DNA from: Cichorium intybus
Taxonomy: Eukaryota > Streptophyta > Magnoliopsida > Asterales > Asteraceae
NCBI GenBank assembly: GCA_023525715.1
Contig: CM042012.1
Coordinates: 35,288,151-35,352,150, forward strand
Length of the DNA stretch: 64,000 nt
Direction of reading: 5' to 3'
Shown: in pieces, positions 1 through 10,650 of the stretch
Layout: each line of letters opens with the position of its first letter
Numbering within the stretch: the first letter of the stretch is position 1
Program-made: the position numbers and the translations under genes
Notes under the pieces: model-generated
The model's database searches: none
What the model was told of the DNA's origin: nothing
The model's input: the letters and a program-made list of their open reading frames with translations, nothing else

Positions 1-597
1 CTTGAATCAAAAGTTTAAAAGAGAATAAGAAACCGATAATAGTTATGATAAATCGGACTTGGTGATTACCTCGTGGAGACTTGGTAATAAGCAGGAGTAG
101 CTGGCAGTCAGATTTTATGTTTCGCTTTTGCATGTTTACTTCCTGAATAATTGGATTATTCAAATATCCACAGTCGTTCATACTCTTAGGGAGTAAGTAT
201 GAAGGAAGACTGTCATGAATTGGTTTGTAGATTGTCTAAGGAGTTAGGCATAGCAATAAGATTGCTGCAACGTTCATGAGTACTTGGAAATGGAGATTTG
301 AGTATTGGATAAACCCGCGCTCAATGGATTGCTTCATGGATTATATCACGAGCAATGTTGAGACGATAATATCTTATGGTCTTAAAGTGGAGAGATATGA
401 GTTATAATTTGCAAGGCGGTTGTTCATTGATAGTACGAAAACGCATCGGTAACTCGGTGTTATAAAACGTGCTGTTGTGAGTAATTTGTCGGGTAAAAGA
501 TATAACATATTAGTCGAAGCTTATTCGTCCCTTGACCCAGACGGGAAACAGATATATGTTGGCCACTCGATGATTTTGAAGTTGACTGAAGCGCTGG

Positions 598-1834
598 TGA
601 TCGCAGTCGTTGATGCAATCAAAAATAAACCTTAAACGCACTAATTAGCTAGGGCAAGTAAGGGTCGAATCCACGAGGAGCTTATGGTTAACAATCTAGT
701 TCTAACAGATTTAAAAGCAAACAAATTCAGACAAACAAATACTGCAAAAGGTTTAATTCAATCAGAGAAAAGGGTGATCACTCCCGGTTTCAGTTTTGAT
801 TCCTAACAATGTATTATATCAGATTTTACTAATTTTGCGTTCATTCAGATTACATAGACATAACCGTACTGTTACTGACTAAATCTGGGATCAAACTATG
901 TACAATCCGCATCCTCCGTCCTACACACCACTGTGGATGATTTGTCACGGTGGGGAAGATCACAATAGAGTTGTCTTACACTCAATCAACCAACAATTTA
1001 AGAACAAGTAATGGAAGTCTAGTCATATGATTTAAAAGCAAACAATCCAAACACTGTGTTCATGAATCTAAAAAGTTCAAATCTAAATACAATACTGAAA
1101 GGAAATCAAAACCTACTCCCGGTTGTGATCACGGGATGATTTAGCTACTCATGGTTGGAACTGATGCAAACACTGTGCTGGAGATGTTGAACATGGCTGG
1201 ATCTTCAAAACTTCAGGAATTCTGACTTGATCTTGATGCAAAAGAGGTTTAATTTGAGATTGGGAATTGTTTGGGGATGATTTGGGAGTGTTTTAGACTT
1301 TGGAAAACTGTCCAAACCCTGGGAAAATCGTCTCGAGGCTCCTTGGGTCGATGGGATAAAGTTTCATTAAAAAGAGAGGCTTAAATAAGGCAATTTAGGG
1401 CATTCTACGCGGCGGCGTCCTAGGCCAGCGTCCCAGACGCCTGAGGGACTCTGAGTGCATTTCTTCAGCAGTTACGACGAGCAGCGTTCCACGACGAGAC
1501 GTCCCAAAAACGCCCGGCGTCCTAGGCCAGCGTCCCAGACGCCACCTAGGACGTTGACGGGGCTTTCTGGCATTTTTGGCTTGCTTTTTCCATGAAAATT
1601 GGCCCAGAGTTCCAGGCCAGCGTCTGGGACGCTGCCTGGGACGCTGCTAAGACGCTGAGCTTTTTCTCCCGCTTCCGGTGTCCGTTTAATGCGTGGTTTT
1701 CGCCCAAAATTCCCGTTTTTCAATCCCTGCATGTAATTCACTCAATTCCATCAAAAGTAGGGCCATTCTTGGTTAAAAAAGGCTTAATTTATCAAGTTAA
1801 TTACATTTTACTTCCAACCAAAATGGCCCGATCA
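598..1834. mobile_element. nested solo LTR (1237 bp) with GCTGG target duplication
   Basis: The insertion starts TGATCG and ends CGATCA and is flanked by GCTGG at 593-597 and 1835-1839. The related element at about 23770 has one GCTGG at this place and no insertion, so it serves as an empty-site control. TG...CA ends and a 5-bp duplication fit a solo LTR. No second LTR, primer site or coding region is visible. The 3' half (1405-1660) is GC-rich, with repeated GCGTC/GACGC inverted motifs. The parent family is not identified; a short non-autonomous element is the alternative. Confidence 0.75.
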
Positions 1835-2406
1835 GCTGGCCAGCCAGGACTGAATTGATTCGTTCAATTAGAAGTCTAAAAGTCATAAGCAAAATCGGAA
1901 ATGGGGAAACAGTGTGTCAGACGGAGATTGATCTCAATCCATGTCTCATGTCTGAAAATATCTTGTTGGACGGAGGATCATCTGATCACTTATCTATGGA
2001 CAGAACTGACTTGGTCAAAGTTCGGCAGCAGTTTCTAGGAAGCTACAGTTTGCTGATTAATTAGAGTTAAATTGGTAATTATAGTCATAGACTTATCCAA
2101 GTGGGAGACTGTTGGATTAGGTGTCTAAGCCATGACTTATAATTTATATTTACCTATTAAATAGAAGCAAAGTCCATTTGGGTTGCCCTCATAGCTGGAG
2201 GTTTGGTAGAAAGTTCGGTAGAGAGAAAGGTTGGTTTATTATGGGATTAATAAATCAATAGTAATAAAAGATATGGTTTGTTAATATATTAAAGTGATAA
2301 TATATTAATTAGAAACTATGTTAATTGATTAATAATTAATCAGAAATTAATTGGATTAATTTCTGTGGCATTAATTAGATTAATCAGGAGGTCAGGGATT
2401 AAAGTC

Positions 2407-2546
2407 GTACAAATTCAATAGTTGAATTGCGGCGCGCGGCGCGCCAATGTAAAGGCCGCGACGCGCGTACATATTCGTACGAATTCAATAGTTGAATTGC
2501 CGCGCGCGGCGCGCAAACGATCTGGCCGCGGCGCGCGTACAGATAA
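2407..2546. repeat. two 70-bp GC-rich tandem units in the LTR
   Basis: Two diverged units (2407-2476 and 2477-2546) each contain the palindrome ATTCAATAGTTGAAT followed by a run of GCGCGC/CGCGGC motifs. The sister LTRs at 17355 and 24030 have the palindrome once and lack the GC-rich run. Confidence 0.7.
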
Positions 2547-2589
2547 TCCGGAAATTGGGCTGCGGCTAGGGTTTTTAGCTTTGCCACTT

Positions 2590-2611
2590 GGTTCCCTATA
2601 AATAGGGAACC
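2590..2611 (+). promoter_or_regulatory. LTR TATA box at the centre of a perfect palindrome
   Basis: Arms GGTTCCCTA (2590-2598) and TAGGGAACC (2603-2611) are exact reverse complements around TAAA, so the TATA motif CTATAAATAG spans the centre. Its position in the LTR matches the TATA boxes at 17831 and about 24505, so it is the likely LTR core promoter. Confidence 0.65.
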
Positions 2612-2727
2612 CTAGACCTCATTATCAGTTGCTCATTTTCTATTATTCTCTCTGGAATTTTCGGTCCCTTCCTCTGGCTCCCTGGGTGTGATCTCATTTG
2701 AAGCAGGACACTTGTGGCAATCCTTAA

Positions 2728-3261
2728 AATGCTTGGTACTCTAAACATCGTGATATTGGCGACTATCGTCCTAGATCAGTAAGTTTACTTCAACCTGTCT
2801 CCATGATAGAACATTAGTAAAAATATATAAATCAAACAAAAGTTATAGTATAAAACGAGGAGCTTGTATGAATACTTATTATATCATTATTTTGTTACTT
2901 ACATCATCATATTCACTAGATCAATCTTGAACAGGAACTTCCACTTGAAAGAGAACCAACACCACCCAAAATCATTTCAGGAATCTTTGGTGTTGAAGTG
3001 AACAAACTTGAAAGAGACCCACACCAATGAGAAGAATCTTTGGTGTATAAGTAAGTTTGTATCTAAGCCATCAAAAAGTTAGCAATGTGTACTTGGTTTA
3101 TATGTGTTATAACATTCTACTTTGTATTTGACAAACCAAACTTCTATAATGAATTTTCTTTCTTTGTATGCATATTTTTTTTGTATTATGAGACATTAAA
3201 TGTGGTTTAGTTTGAATATATATAAAAATGTATTGTATGTGGTAATTGTATCTTGTAAAAT
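2728..3261. other. AT-rich sequence left of the CACTA end; no gene seen
   Basis: No convincing coding region. Two short diverged direct repeats (ACTTGAAAGAGA followed by ACACCA) lie at about 2945-3030. This may be the inner part of the CACTA element ending at 3499, but nothing proves it. Confidence 0.4.
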
Positions 3262-3499
3262 GTCTGTCAATAATTTAAAAAAATGTCAAAATTTACGACG
3301 TACAAATAGACTGTCGTAACTGTATGTCATAAATGGTTGTCGTAATTGTATGTCATAAATGTCTATCGTAAATTTATGACAAACAAATGTTTGTCATCTT
3401 TCGTTTATGACATGGCTTTCAATGACAAACATTTTTCTGTCATCTATGATCATTTATGACAGGCATTGTCTGTCATGAAAAGCCTTTTTTCTAGTAGTG
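3262..3499. mobile_element. CACTA (En/Spm) transposon terminus
   Basis: The segment ends GCCTTTTTTCTAGTAGTG, so the reverse strand begins CACTACTAGAAAAAAGGC, the classic CACTA end. The preceding 230 bp are packed with subterminal motifs of the ATGACA/TGTCAT type in both orientations, as expected for transposase-binding repeats. No matching opposite end lies in the window, so this is a truncated or disrupted element. Confidence 0.75.
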
Positions 3500-3578
3500 A
3501 CTTCTATGAACATAATAGAAACTTGCTTTCGAATTAATGCACTGTTCTTACACTTCTAAAAATATAATAGCAAAATGT

Positions 3579-4587
3579 TGAGTTTTTGACCTAAAGGGTG
3601 TATTTTAAAAAGTTATTTACACAAATAGGTATAGTTTCAAACATATTTACCAAATAAGGTGGTTTTACGTATTCATCTCAGTTGTGTATAGTTTATGGTG
3701 CCCTAACTCTACGCCCACCATGCCTCACCAGACGTACACAACTTCTGAACTTCATATCGCGCAGATCACTGTCTCCGGCCACAGCAGACACCGGCGGCTC
3801 CATCTTTGGTCATAGCAGCAGCCCTCCATCTCCGGCCATAGCAACAGTACTCCATCACCGTCCATACATAACTTGGGTTTCTACCAAGGTTCGGTTTTTT
3901 AACATTTATTTTCGAATTTTGAACTCTTTTGGAAGATTCCACAGTTATTTTTTGCTTGTACTTGTGAATTGCTCTTGAAGACTCAGACCTCCATCTTCGA
4001 TTTCTTCTTGTACTTGTAAACTGTTCTTGAAGACGCAAACATCCATCTTCGGTTTCTACTTGTAATTGTGAACTGTTCTTGTTGAAATTTCAATATAACA
4101 TGTTATTTATGTAACTGTATGTATCTTTTTATCAAATTTTCATATTCTTTTTGATTGATCTTGTTGTCAATTTTTGAGTGAACAATCAAAATTTAATATT
4201 GCGGTAAGCCCTTGGATATGTTTGTTAGGAAGAGGGTATGTGTGTTAGGAAGAGTGCCTTTGTTAGGAAGAGTACCAATGGAGCTAAGAAGTTTGAGCAT
4301 ATGGAGCATCTAGTTAGTAAACGTTCTAATAATTTTACATATTAAGACACTGAGTTTGATTCAAAATTTACGATGTCAATTGATTAGGAATGATTGTAAA
4401 AAAATTTCATAAAACATTAATATCAAAACATTTCAAAAAGGTCAAAATATGTATTAAATAAAACAATGAAAACAGAATTATTTAAAAAATATAAAATTTT
4501 AAAACTACACTTATTTAATAAATATTTTAAAACTATACCTATTTGGTAAATAAAATTAAAAAAAACATCCTTTTGGTCAAAAACTCA
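3579..4587. mobile_element. 1009-bp non-autonomous DNA transposon with ~92-bp TIRs
   Basis: The left end (TGAGTTTTTGACC from 3579) is matched in reverse by the right end (GGTCAAAAACTCA ending at 4587). The inverted similarity runs about 92 bp. Flanks CAAAATGT (3571-3578) and CAAAATGC (4588-4595) look like an 8-bp duplication with one change. Long TIRs and an 8-9 bp duplication suggest a Mutator-like element. The interior (3700-4080) is richer in GC and holds tandem copies of a unit with CTTGTACTTGTGAA and TTCTTGAAGACTC motifs; it could be captured gene sequence. No transposase. Confidence 0.7.
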
Positions 4588-4798
4588 CAAAATGCTTTCA
4601 AATCTACATATGAATCAACTTATAGTTTTACGGACTTAACAACAAGATGCTTTCAAATATATACACATAAAATGATAAGAGATTAATAGTGAAAATTTGG
4701 AATATTTTTAAATATAGTGGCACCATGTTTAATCGTGTATCTAACATATTTGCTTTCAAATTCATACACATAATATGATGTTAAATCTACAAACATAA

Positions 4799-5413
4799 AG
4801 GTGGGGGGAGTAGATATTTCCCATCCCACTGAACTCACGCGTCACGTCAGCTTTTCTATCTCCTCTCACTTCCATCTTTCCTCATATTTCACCAATCTTT
4901 CACCCATGGAACCAGTACCCACTGAACCCACGATGCCATATCAGATTTTCGATTATTAAATTCATTTATTAATTTAATAAATGATTTTTAATATTTAATT
5001 TAATATTATAAATAATGATAATATGCAATTAATAAAATAAAAATCACAAATAACATTAAATTAAAAAACCACACCATTACAAAAATTAAAAAGAAAAGTA
5101 ATACCTAGAAATAAAATCCTAAATAACATTAAATAGAGTTAATGTTTAGAGGAAGAAAGAAGGGTAAAGGTGTGAGTTTTGAAGGAGTGAAGAGGTGATA
5201 TTTATAGAGTTGAGAGAAGATAATATTTGGAATATTAATTTTTTTTTTTAAAGAATAGGTGGGATCATCGGCTTCACCAACCCAAGCCTCACCCCTCCAC
5301 AACCGAAACCGCTCAACCCGAAGGAGAAGGGGCAGCGGTACCGGAGGTACCGGCGGTACCGCACCCAACTTTTCCGATCCCGCATCGAGCCCGAACCATT
5401 ACACCGTGCACCC
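4799..5413. mobile_element. PIF/Harbinger-like non-autonomous element, copy 1
   Basis: It is flanked by TAA on both sides (4796-4798 and 5414-5416), the TWA-type target used by Harbinger elements. The start (GTGGGGGGAGTAGAT) and the end (ACCGTGCACCC) match copy 2 at 5709-6795. Internally it has lost the ORF that copy 2 still carries. Repeated GGTACCGGCGGTACCG-like motifs lie near the right end. Confidence 0.7.
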
Positions 5414-5416
5414 TAA

Positions 5417-5705
5417 TAAAGAATAATAGCAATACGCTTTCAAATCTATATAAATATTTAGAGTTGAAACTATCAAATTTCATATCCATTAACACAAACA
5501 TCCATAAAAAAATCTGTATATGTATATATAAATATGGTTATAGGGCTTGGAACTTCATATTTTCCAACACACATGTCCACAAAAACAAATTAATCACCAA
5601 AAAGGTAAATACTTACATTGTACACTTTATAGCGTAGGTGTACAAGACGTACGTGGAGAAAATCATAGATGTTTTTTATTGTTTCACAAAGGTCTTTATA
5701 GCTTC
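5417..5705. other. spacer between the two Harbinger copies; no gene seen
   Basis: AT-rich sequence. It shares a short motif (GCTTTCAAATCTA) with the flank left of copy 1 (about 4595). No coding signal. Confidence 0.4.
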
Positions 5706-5708
5706 TAA

Positions 5709-6795
5709 GGGTGGGGGAGTAGATCTTTCACATCCCACTGAACCCACGCGTCACGTCAGCTTTTCTCTCTCCTCTCACTTCCATATTTCCTCATCTTTCA
5801 CCAATCTTTCATCCATGGAACCAGTACCCACTGAACCCACAATGCCACATCAGATTTTTTATTTTTAAATGCATTTATTAATTTAATAAATGATTTTTAA
5901 TATTTAATTTAATATTATAAATAATAATAAAACGCAATTAATAAAATCAAATGGCATTTAATTAAAAAAACACACCATTAAAAAATTTAAAAACAACCTA
6001 CATAGCGGAAATTAAATCCTAAATACGAGAAATTAAATCTTAAATACGAGAAATTTAATCATAAATACTAGAATCTAAAAAAAAAACATAGGTGTGTCTT
6101 TCATAACATCTCACGCTTCTATGTGATTGAACTCTCTGTTATATGTCACCAGATACTGTTGTAGGACTTGTTCCACGACTTGTTCGTCGGTTGTCCCGTT
6201 TGATCGGTTGAAATATATGTTGACGTAAATTTGGTTAAATTGTACCAATTTTCTCTTCATATCTTTCTATTTTGCGTTAAGATGATGGTGACTCCGATAA
6301 TGAATCGCGCCTAGAATTCTGTGGAACTCTTCCTCCACACGAACCCAAAATGATCGGTAGGATGTCGTATCAATTTCTTCGGTGGCGGTGACCCAGGCTC
6401 TTGCCAAAGCCACCTCTTCTCGTTTAGACCAAGATCGAATCATCCTTTGTACGTTGGCTGCCATTTTTTTAGAAATCTAAAATAAAATATTTAGAAAGAA
6501 AGGTTGAGAGAATAGTATGAAAGGTTGAGAGAATAGAGTGAAAGATTGAGAGAAAGATGTGATTTTGTTAATGGGTAGAGCCGTAGAGGGAGGTATTTAT
6601 AGGAATGGGTAAAAGGTTTAATTTTTAGTATTAAATTTTTATTTTTTTACATTTACTGAAAGATGGGGCGGTTTCACCATCTCCCAACCGAGCCCAAAAG
6701 AGCCGAACCCGCCGAAGAGGGGGCAGCGGTACCGGCGGTACCGCACCCTACTTTTCCAATCCTGCATCGAGCCCGAACCATTACACCGTGCACCC
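5709..6795. mobile_element. PIF/Harbinger-like element, copy 2, with broken ORF
   Basis: TAA target duplications lie at 5706-5708 and 6796-6798. The left 200 bp and the right 130 bp are clearly similar to copy 1 at 4799-5413. It carries a minus-strand Myb/SANT-like ORF with one nonsense codon (separate entry) but no DDE transposase, so it cannot be autonomous. Two relatives about 300 bp apart suggest local insertion or a segmental event. Confidence 0.75.
6111..6464 (-). pseudogene. Harbinger-associated Myb/SANT-like protein, nonsense-broken
   Basis: The minus strand reads M at 6464 and continues in one frame to a TGA at 6111-6113, 118 codons including the stop. Codon 66 is TAG where relatives have Trp (context LNAK-stop-KDMKRK). 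The N-terminal half has the spaced Trp pattern of a Myb/SANT trihelix (WSKREEVALARAW, then SFWVRVEEEF). The second half (LVQFNQIYVNIY) fits the DNA-binding partner protein found in PIF/Harbinger elements. It lies inside element copy 2. Function as a transposition accessory is known for the family; inactivity here is inferred from the stop. Confidence 0.65.
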
Positions 6796-7203
6796 TAACA
6801 AATATAAAAACTTCTCGTGAAAATAGATATATTAAAAGATTGCACCTTGCTTCCTTTTTATGTTGCTCTTTTTTCATTGAATGGTCGGGTTTCCTAAACA
6901 AACTGACACCAATTAAATAAAAGCATCGAATTGCTTTATAGCAAGCTCCTTTATTTAAAATATATACATCAGTTTTTGTTGATAAAGCATAATATCTTAT
7001 TTCATAGACCAAAATAAAAATATAACCAATATACCTAACACCCAAAAAACAACTCGAAAAGTTCAATACATCATTACATTTTAGACAATTGTTAACTAAT
7101 ACAAACTATATCACAAGACCACAAATTTTATTTGTTCAACAAGTTTCCATGTTTTTTTATTTGGTATACATTTGGTTCAACACTTCAATATTTTGATCTT
7201 TTG

Positions 7204-7352
7204 GTTGTTTTAATATGATCTATATTCTATATTCATATGAGCCATTATGATGTACCTATGAAGGGTGTCCCAATGATAGGCCAGTTGTTTTAATATGATC
7301 TATATTCGAATGAGCCATTATGATGTAACTATGAAGGGTGTCCCAATGATAG
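7204..7352. repeat. diverged ~80-bp tandem duplication
   Basis: Two adjacent copies, starting at 7204 and 7284, share GTTGTTTTAATATGATC and AAGGGTGTCCCAATGATAG with a few changes and a small indel. Confidence 0.8.
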
Positions 7353-7629
7353 ATTAATAGGCCATATGTCTTGGACTTCTTGACCATGACCATGGTTGTA
7401 TTTCATTTAGAGCTCTGAACGTATGTAATTTTTTGTTAACCGACACTTTCGTTCATGTGAATTTTACAATCAAAATCATTTGCGTAATAGACATCTCTTG
7501 CAGATACAATCTACACACACATTGACAAACTATTTATGTTACAAGAAATAACATAAAATATCATCGTTCAACGGTCATGAATATCATTAATTTTTAATAC
7601 AAATAGACAATGGTTTAAACAAAATACAT

Positions 7630-7630
7630 T

Positions 7631-7696
<66 letters not shown>
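7630..7696. repeat. compound (AC)n(AT)n microsatellite
   Basis: About nine AC repeats run directly into about 24 AT repeats. Confidence 0.95.
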
Positions 7697-7700
<4 letters not shown>

Positions 7701-8699
7701 TTATATATATTTACACGCACACACTAGTTGTGAGACCCTTACACAGGATGATACAAAAATTTTGTTAAATAAGATCTAAATATTAAAATGTACATCTTAT
7801 AAATGCATAATTCTTAGAAAGTACAAGGGAAGGAGCTCATGTTGCTCACTTGTTTGAGATAAAGTCCAAAACCTCAATAAGTGCTAATTTTTTATGTGTA
7901 TATTACAATAGGAGCTCCAAATTAAAAGAAACCAACAACCGATGAAGGTATTTAAATTGCGTTTGTGTTTTATTTATAACTCAATCAAAGCCTGAAACAC
8001 GCAAAGCTGATACTTAACTCGTTCCAACATGTTGCTGATCTGATGACTCATAATACAATGTAGATTAGTCATAATATATAGCAATTTAATCAAAGTAAAA
8101 AAATGCATTTCTATAACCGGATAGAATTATCATAGTACGATCCCTTAATATGAAAGAAACTTGAGAATCATCAAAGTAGAATGCACTACCTAAGGGGTTT
8201 TTTTTTCCCTTTTCACTTAGAATTATCAAACTACCTCTTACTATCATGGCATTCAACTTCTAAATTTTGCAGCTTCGACAATAGGATACCAATACAACAA
8301 AAAGATCAAACGTTTCAAATTAAATATTAAACTTCCAAATAATATGGATACCCATATAAAACTTCAATTATTTAAACGAAATTGTATCGAGCCTACAAGA
8401 AACACAAAATCGAAATCTGATCATATGAAAGTAAAGCTACAAACTTGAACATCTGAAGTTAAAACTACAAAGATGAAAAGCATTCTAAAAATATAGATAT
8501 GAACAATGAACAACCTGATTACATGAAACACAAAGTCGTAAGCTAAACATCTTATTAAAACTACCATGTTATTCTTCCTGATTTAATCAAAGCCTTCATA
8601 GTGATTCAAAAACTCAAAACTACCTCTTGCCAACCACCTCCCAGACATCACCAACCAAAAATATGACGAATAATTATAATTCCTACACAAACCGTATAC

Positions 8700-9326
8700 C
8701 TTTGGGTTAACGGGATTATCAAATTGCTTAAGGAAATAACTATTCGGTGTTTTTGCTACAACTTCTTTGACTTTTTGAAAAAAGCCTTGATGCCTTTAGA
8801 TGCATCGAATATGCGTAATTCGGCTCCAAAAGTTCTCATAACAATTCTTCTTTCCATGCTATATGTAGATGGCATAGCTATTATAAGTTTGTACCCTCTT
8901 GTTGCTGCAATAAAAGCTAACCCTATTCACGTATCGCCACTTGTAGACTCAACAAGAACCGTCTTTTGAAAAACAATAATCCGTTTATTAAGAATTTAAT
9001 CAAGATTACGTTGTATAAAAAGGTGGAAGTGACTTTATAGATAAATTATCTAACCTTCCCAGGGGTAATTAGACCCTTGTCTTCTGCGTCTTTAATCATA
9101 CTAACGTCTTTAATCATACTAAGTGCAATTCAATTTGTTCAAAATTAGAAACCAAATATTCCCAAATCAAAACAAATAACGAGCATGATGATGCTTCGGT
9201 GAATATTGAATTAACAAAAAGAAAGAAAATTTACCGGTCTTTTACACTGGAATAGGATTCCAGCGTCTCTAACTTGGCGGCAATATAAGCACCGCAACCA
9301 TCCACGATCTTTTTAAGATAAACCAT
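8700..9326 (-). pseudogene. cysteine synthase (O-acetylserine thiol-lyase) fragment
   Basis: Three minus-strand exon-like blocks resemble the N-terminal half of plastid/cytosolic cysteine synthases, PLP enzymes that make cysteine from O-acetylserine and sulfide. Block 1 (9326-9235) begins MVYLKKIVDGCGAYIAAKLE and ends SSVKD before a GT donor. Block 2 (about 9119-9057) reads SMIKDAEDKGLITPGK but carries an 18-bp in-frame duplication. Block 3 (about 8963-8700) has the region normally reading TSGNTG, here TSGDT followed by TGA, then GYKLIIAMPS, a frameshift near 8780, and QFDNPVNPK before a GT donor. The C-terminal half is not visible. The stop, the shift and the truncation make it a pseudogene. 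Confidence 0.75.
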
Positions 9327-9504
9327 TGGGGCATTTTATATTAACTGCACAAATTGAAATGATTTAAGTGATTCGATTTAATTGGAAATTATTGTGGTCA
9401 ACGATTAAGAACGGATGGATTATTTACTTTAGTGAAATCTTCTACAATTCCGACGACTTCCATGTTTCTTTGATGTTACTAAAAAGATTATTACAGGGAA
9501 GAAT
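9327..9504. other. gap between pseudogene and gypsy element
   Basis: Unannotated host sequence 5' of the cysteine synthase relic, ending at the gypsy insertion point (AGAAT at 9500-9504). Confidence 0.4.
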
Positions 9505-9664
9505 TGTAAGACCCGTTCCGCCGAGTCGCGGCCCGGAAGAATCCGCGGCGCGGCTTTAGGAAGAATCTAGAATCGCGTAGGATTTGTACGCGCGGCACGG
9601 TTCGAAAGAACCCGCGACGCGGTGCGCCTCTAATGTGAAAAACCCTAATTCGGATTTAAACGCC

Positions 9665-9671
9665 TATATAA
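9665..9671 (+). promoter_or_regulatory. TATA box of gypsy 5' LTR
   Basis: TATATAA in the context CGCCTATATAAAGGG, with an identical copy in the 3' LTR at 15898-15904. It is the only strong TATA motif in the first 200 bp of the LTR. Confidence 0.65.
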
Positions 9672-10488
9672 AGGGTCCCAGCCCTAGGGTTCGTGTTTTT
9701 GGAAGTTCTCTGGAGTGGGGTCGACTAGTTTCAGCAGAGACTCTTTGGTTCGAGACTTTGGAGGTTTTTGGAGATTAGAAGAGGGAGATCCATCGCGAGA
9801 GAAGGCTTGCGACGGATCGTGGGCATCACTCCGCTTTTCAGAAGTAAGGTAAGAAGATTTACCTTTCTGACTTTCCTTTTTATCTCGTCATGGGGTATTA
9901 CCCATTGGTTTGTAGCCTTAAATGACTTGTAACAATTAGGGTTTGGACCAAGGACATGCATGGACTTGCATGTCCATAAGGAAGTGACCTTAGGGTAGTT
10001 TCTGATCCCAGGAAGGGTTTAGAAAGGAACCCTAGCCGATTGATGTACTGTTAAGCGCTAATAACATTTTGGAATGTTACGAGCCGCGACGCGGACTGGC
10101 TATGTCAGCGGCGCGGACTCGGCTGAACCCCCGTAATTATGCGATGGTAGTCGCGGCGCGTAGGGTGAGGAGCCACGCCGCGGCGAGCGACTGTTTGACC
10201 AAAAGGTTTGGTTTTGACCCTGGTTTGGTGGCAAACGTTGGGTCTGACCTTTAGGCAAGTCTATAAGAGTTTAGCCAGTAATTAATATGTTGTATATGTG
10301 GGATTTAGGTGATCAGACGAGCCTAGTTTGGGATATTAGCGATTATCCGGACGGTTGTGATTCAGGTGAGTATCCTCACCTTACTATATGATGTTGCATG
10401 TTAGGCATCTTGTGTGTTGTTTACAGTTATATGATTTGCTCTATATCTGTGGTTATTTGTTGTTGGGCTCAGTACTGATGCGTGTCCC

Positions 10489-10650
10489 CTCGTAGCTGTT
10501 GTATGGCGAGTTGGACTATTGCCTTGTCCCATAGCTGTTGTATGATGGGCTGGGCCATAACCGGGAACCCATAGCTGTTGTATGATGGGTAGAACCTTCC
10601 CGTGTCCATAGATGTTGTATGATGGACGCCCGTAGCTATTATATGGCGGG
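10489..10650 (+). repeat. array of five 22-nt hairpin units in the LTR
   Basis: Units at 10489-10510, 10528-10549, 10568-10589, 10605-10626 and 10629-10650 share a 12-nt loop (AGCTGTTGTATG or one to two changes). Each has a 5-bp stem whose sequence differs but pairs: CTCGT/GCGAG, CCCAT/ATGGG (twice), TCCAT/ATGGA and CCCGT/GCGGG. The array lies downstream of the TATA box, so it would be in the RNA. The same array is in the 3' LTR at 16722-16883. Confidence 0.8.

Larger units (their letters stand above)
1..2727 (+). mobile_element. 3' part of a copia-type LTR element, carrying a nested solo LTR
   Basis: Bases 1-597 and 1840-2109 align closely with 23190-24029, the 3' internal region of the complete element at 17355-24796. 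They are followed by the same polypurine tract (AAGTGGGAGA, 2099-2108) and an LTR starting TGTTGGATTAGG at 2110. The LTR loses similarity to the other copies near 2727, so it is truncated. No reverse transcriptase or RNase H is readable next to the LTR, where copia elements normally carry the end of pol. The 5' part lies outside the window. Family membership is seen by alignment; the copia assignment comes from the gag remnant in the sister copy. Confidence 0.8.
2110..2727 (+). repeat. truncated 3' LTR of the copia-type family
   Basis: It starts TGTTGGATTAGGTGTC like the LTRs at 17355, 24030 and 62494 and shares the blocks GCAAAGTCC, GGGTTGCCCTC and GGGTGTGA. It differs by a GC-rich tandem duplication at 2407-2546. 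Similarity to the family stops near 2727 and the usual CA end is missing. Confidence 0.75.
6799..8699. other. AT-rich intergenic region; no gene seen
   Basis: No exon-like or transposase-like reading was found on either strand. It contains an ~80-bp tandem duplication (7204-7352) and a compound microsatellite (7630-7696). The right end borders the cysteine synthase pseudogene, and part of 8580-8699 may be its next intron. Confidence 0.5.

Noticed and set aside
2401..2550. CpG-island promoter of a host gene
   Set aside because: The GC-rich block is a tandem duplication inside an LTR and no host gene follows.
9584..10254. Several short frames repeated in both gypsy LTRs (also 15817-16487)
   Set aside because: They are duplicated only because the LTRs are duplicated; no start context, domain or splice support.
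10489..10650. CRISPR-like array
   Set aside because: Repeat plus spacer spacing is irregular, the spacers are part of the LTR, and the genome is a plant; these are hairpin repeats.
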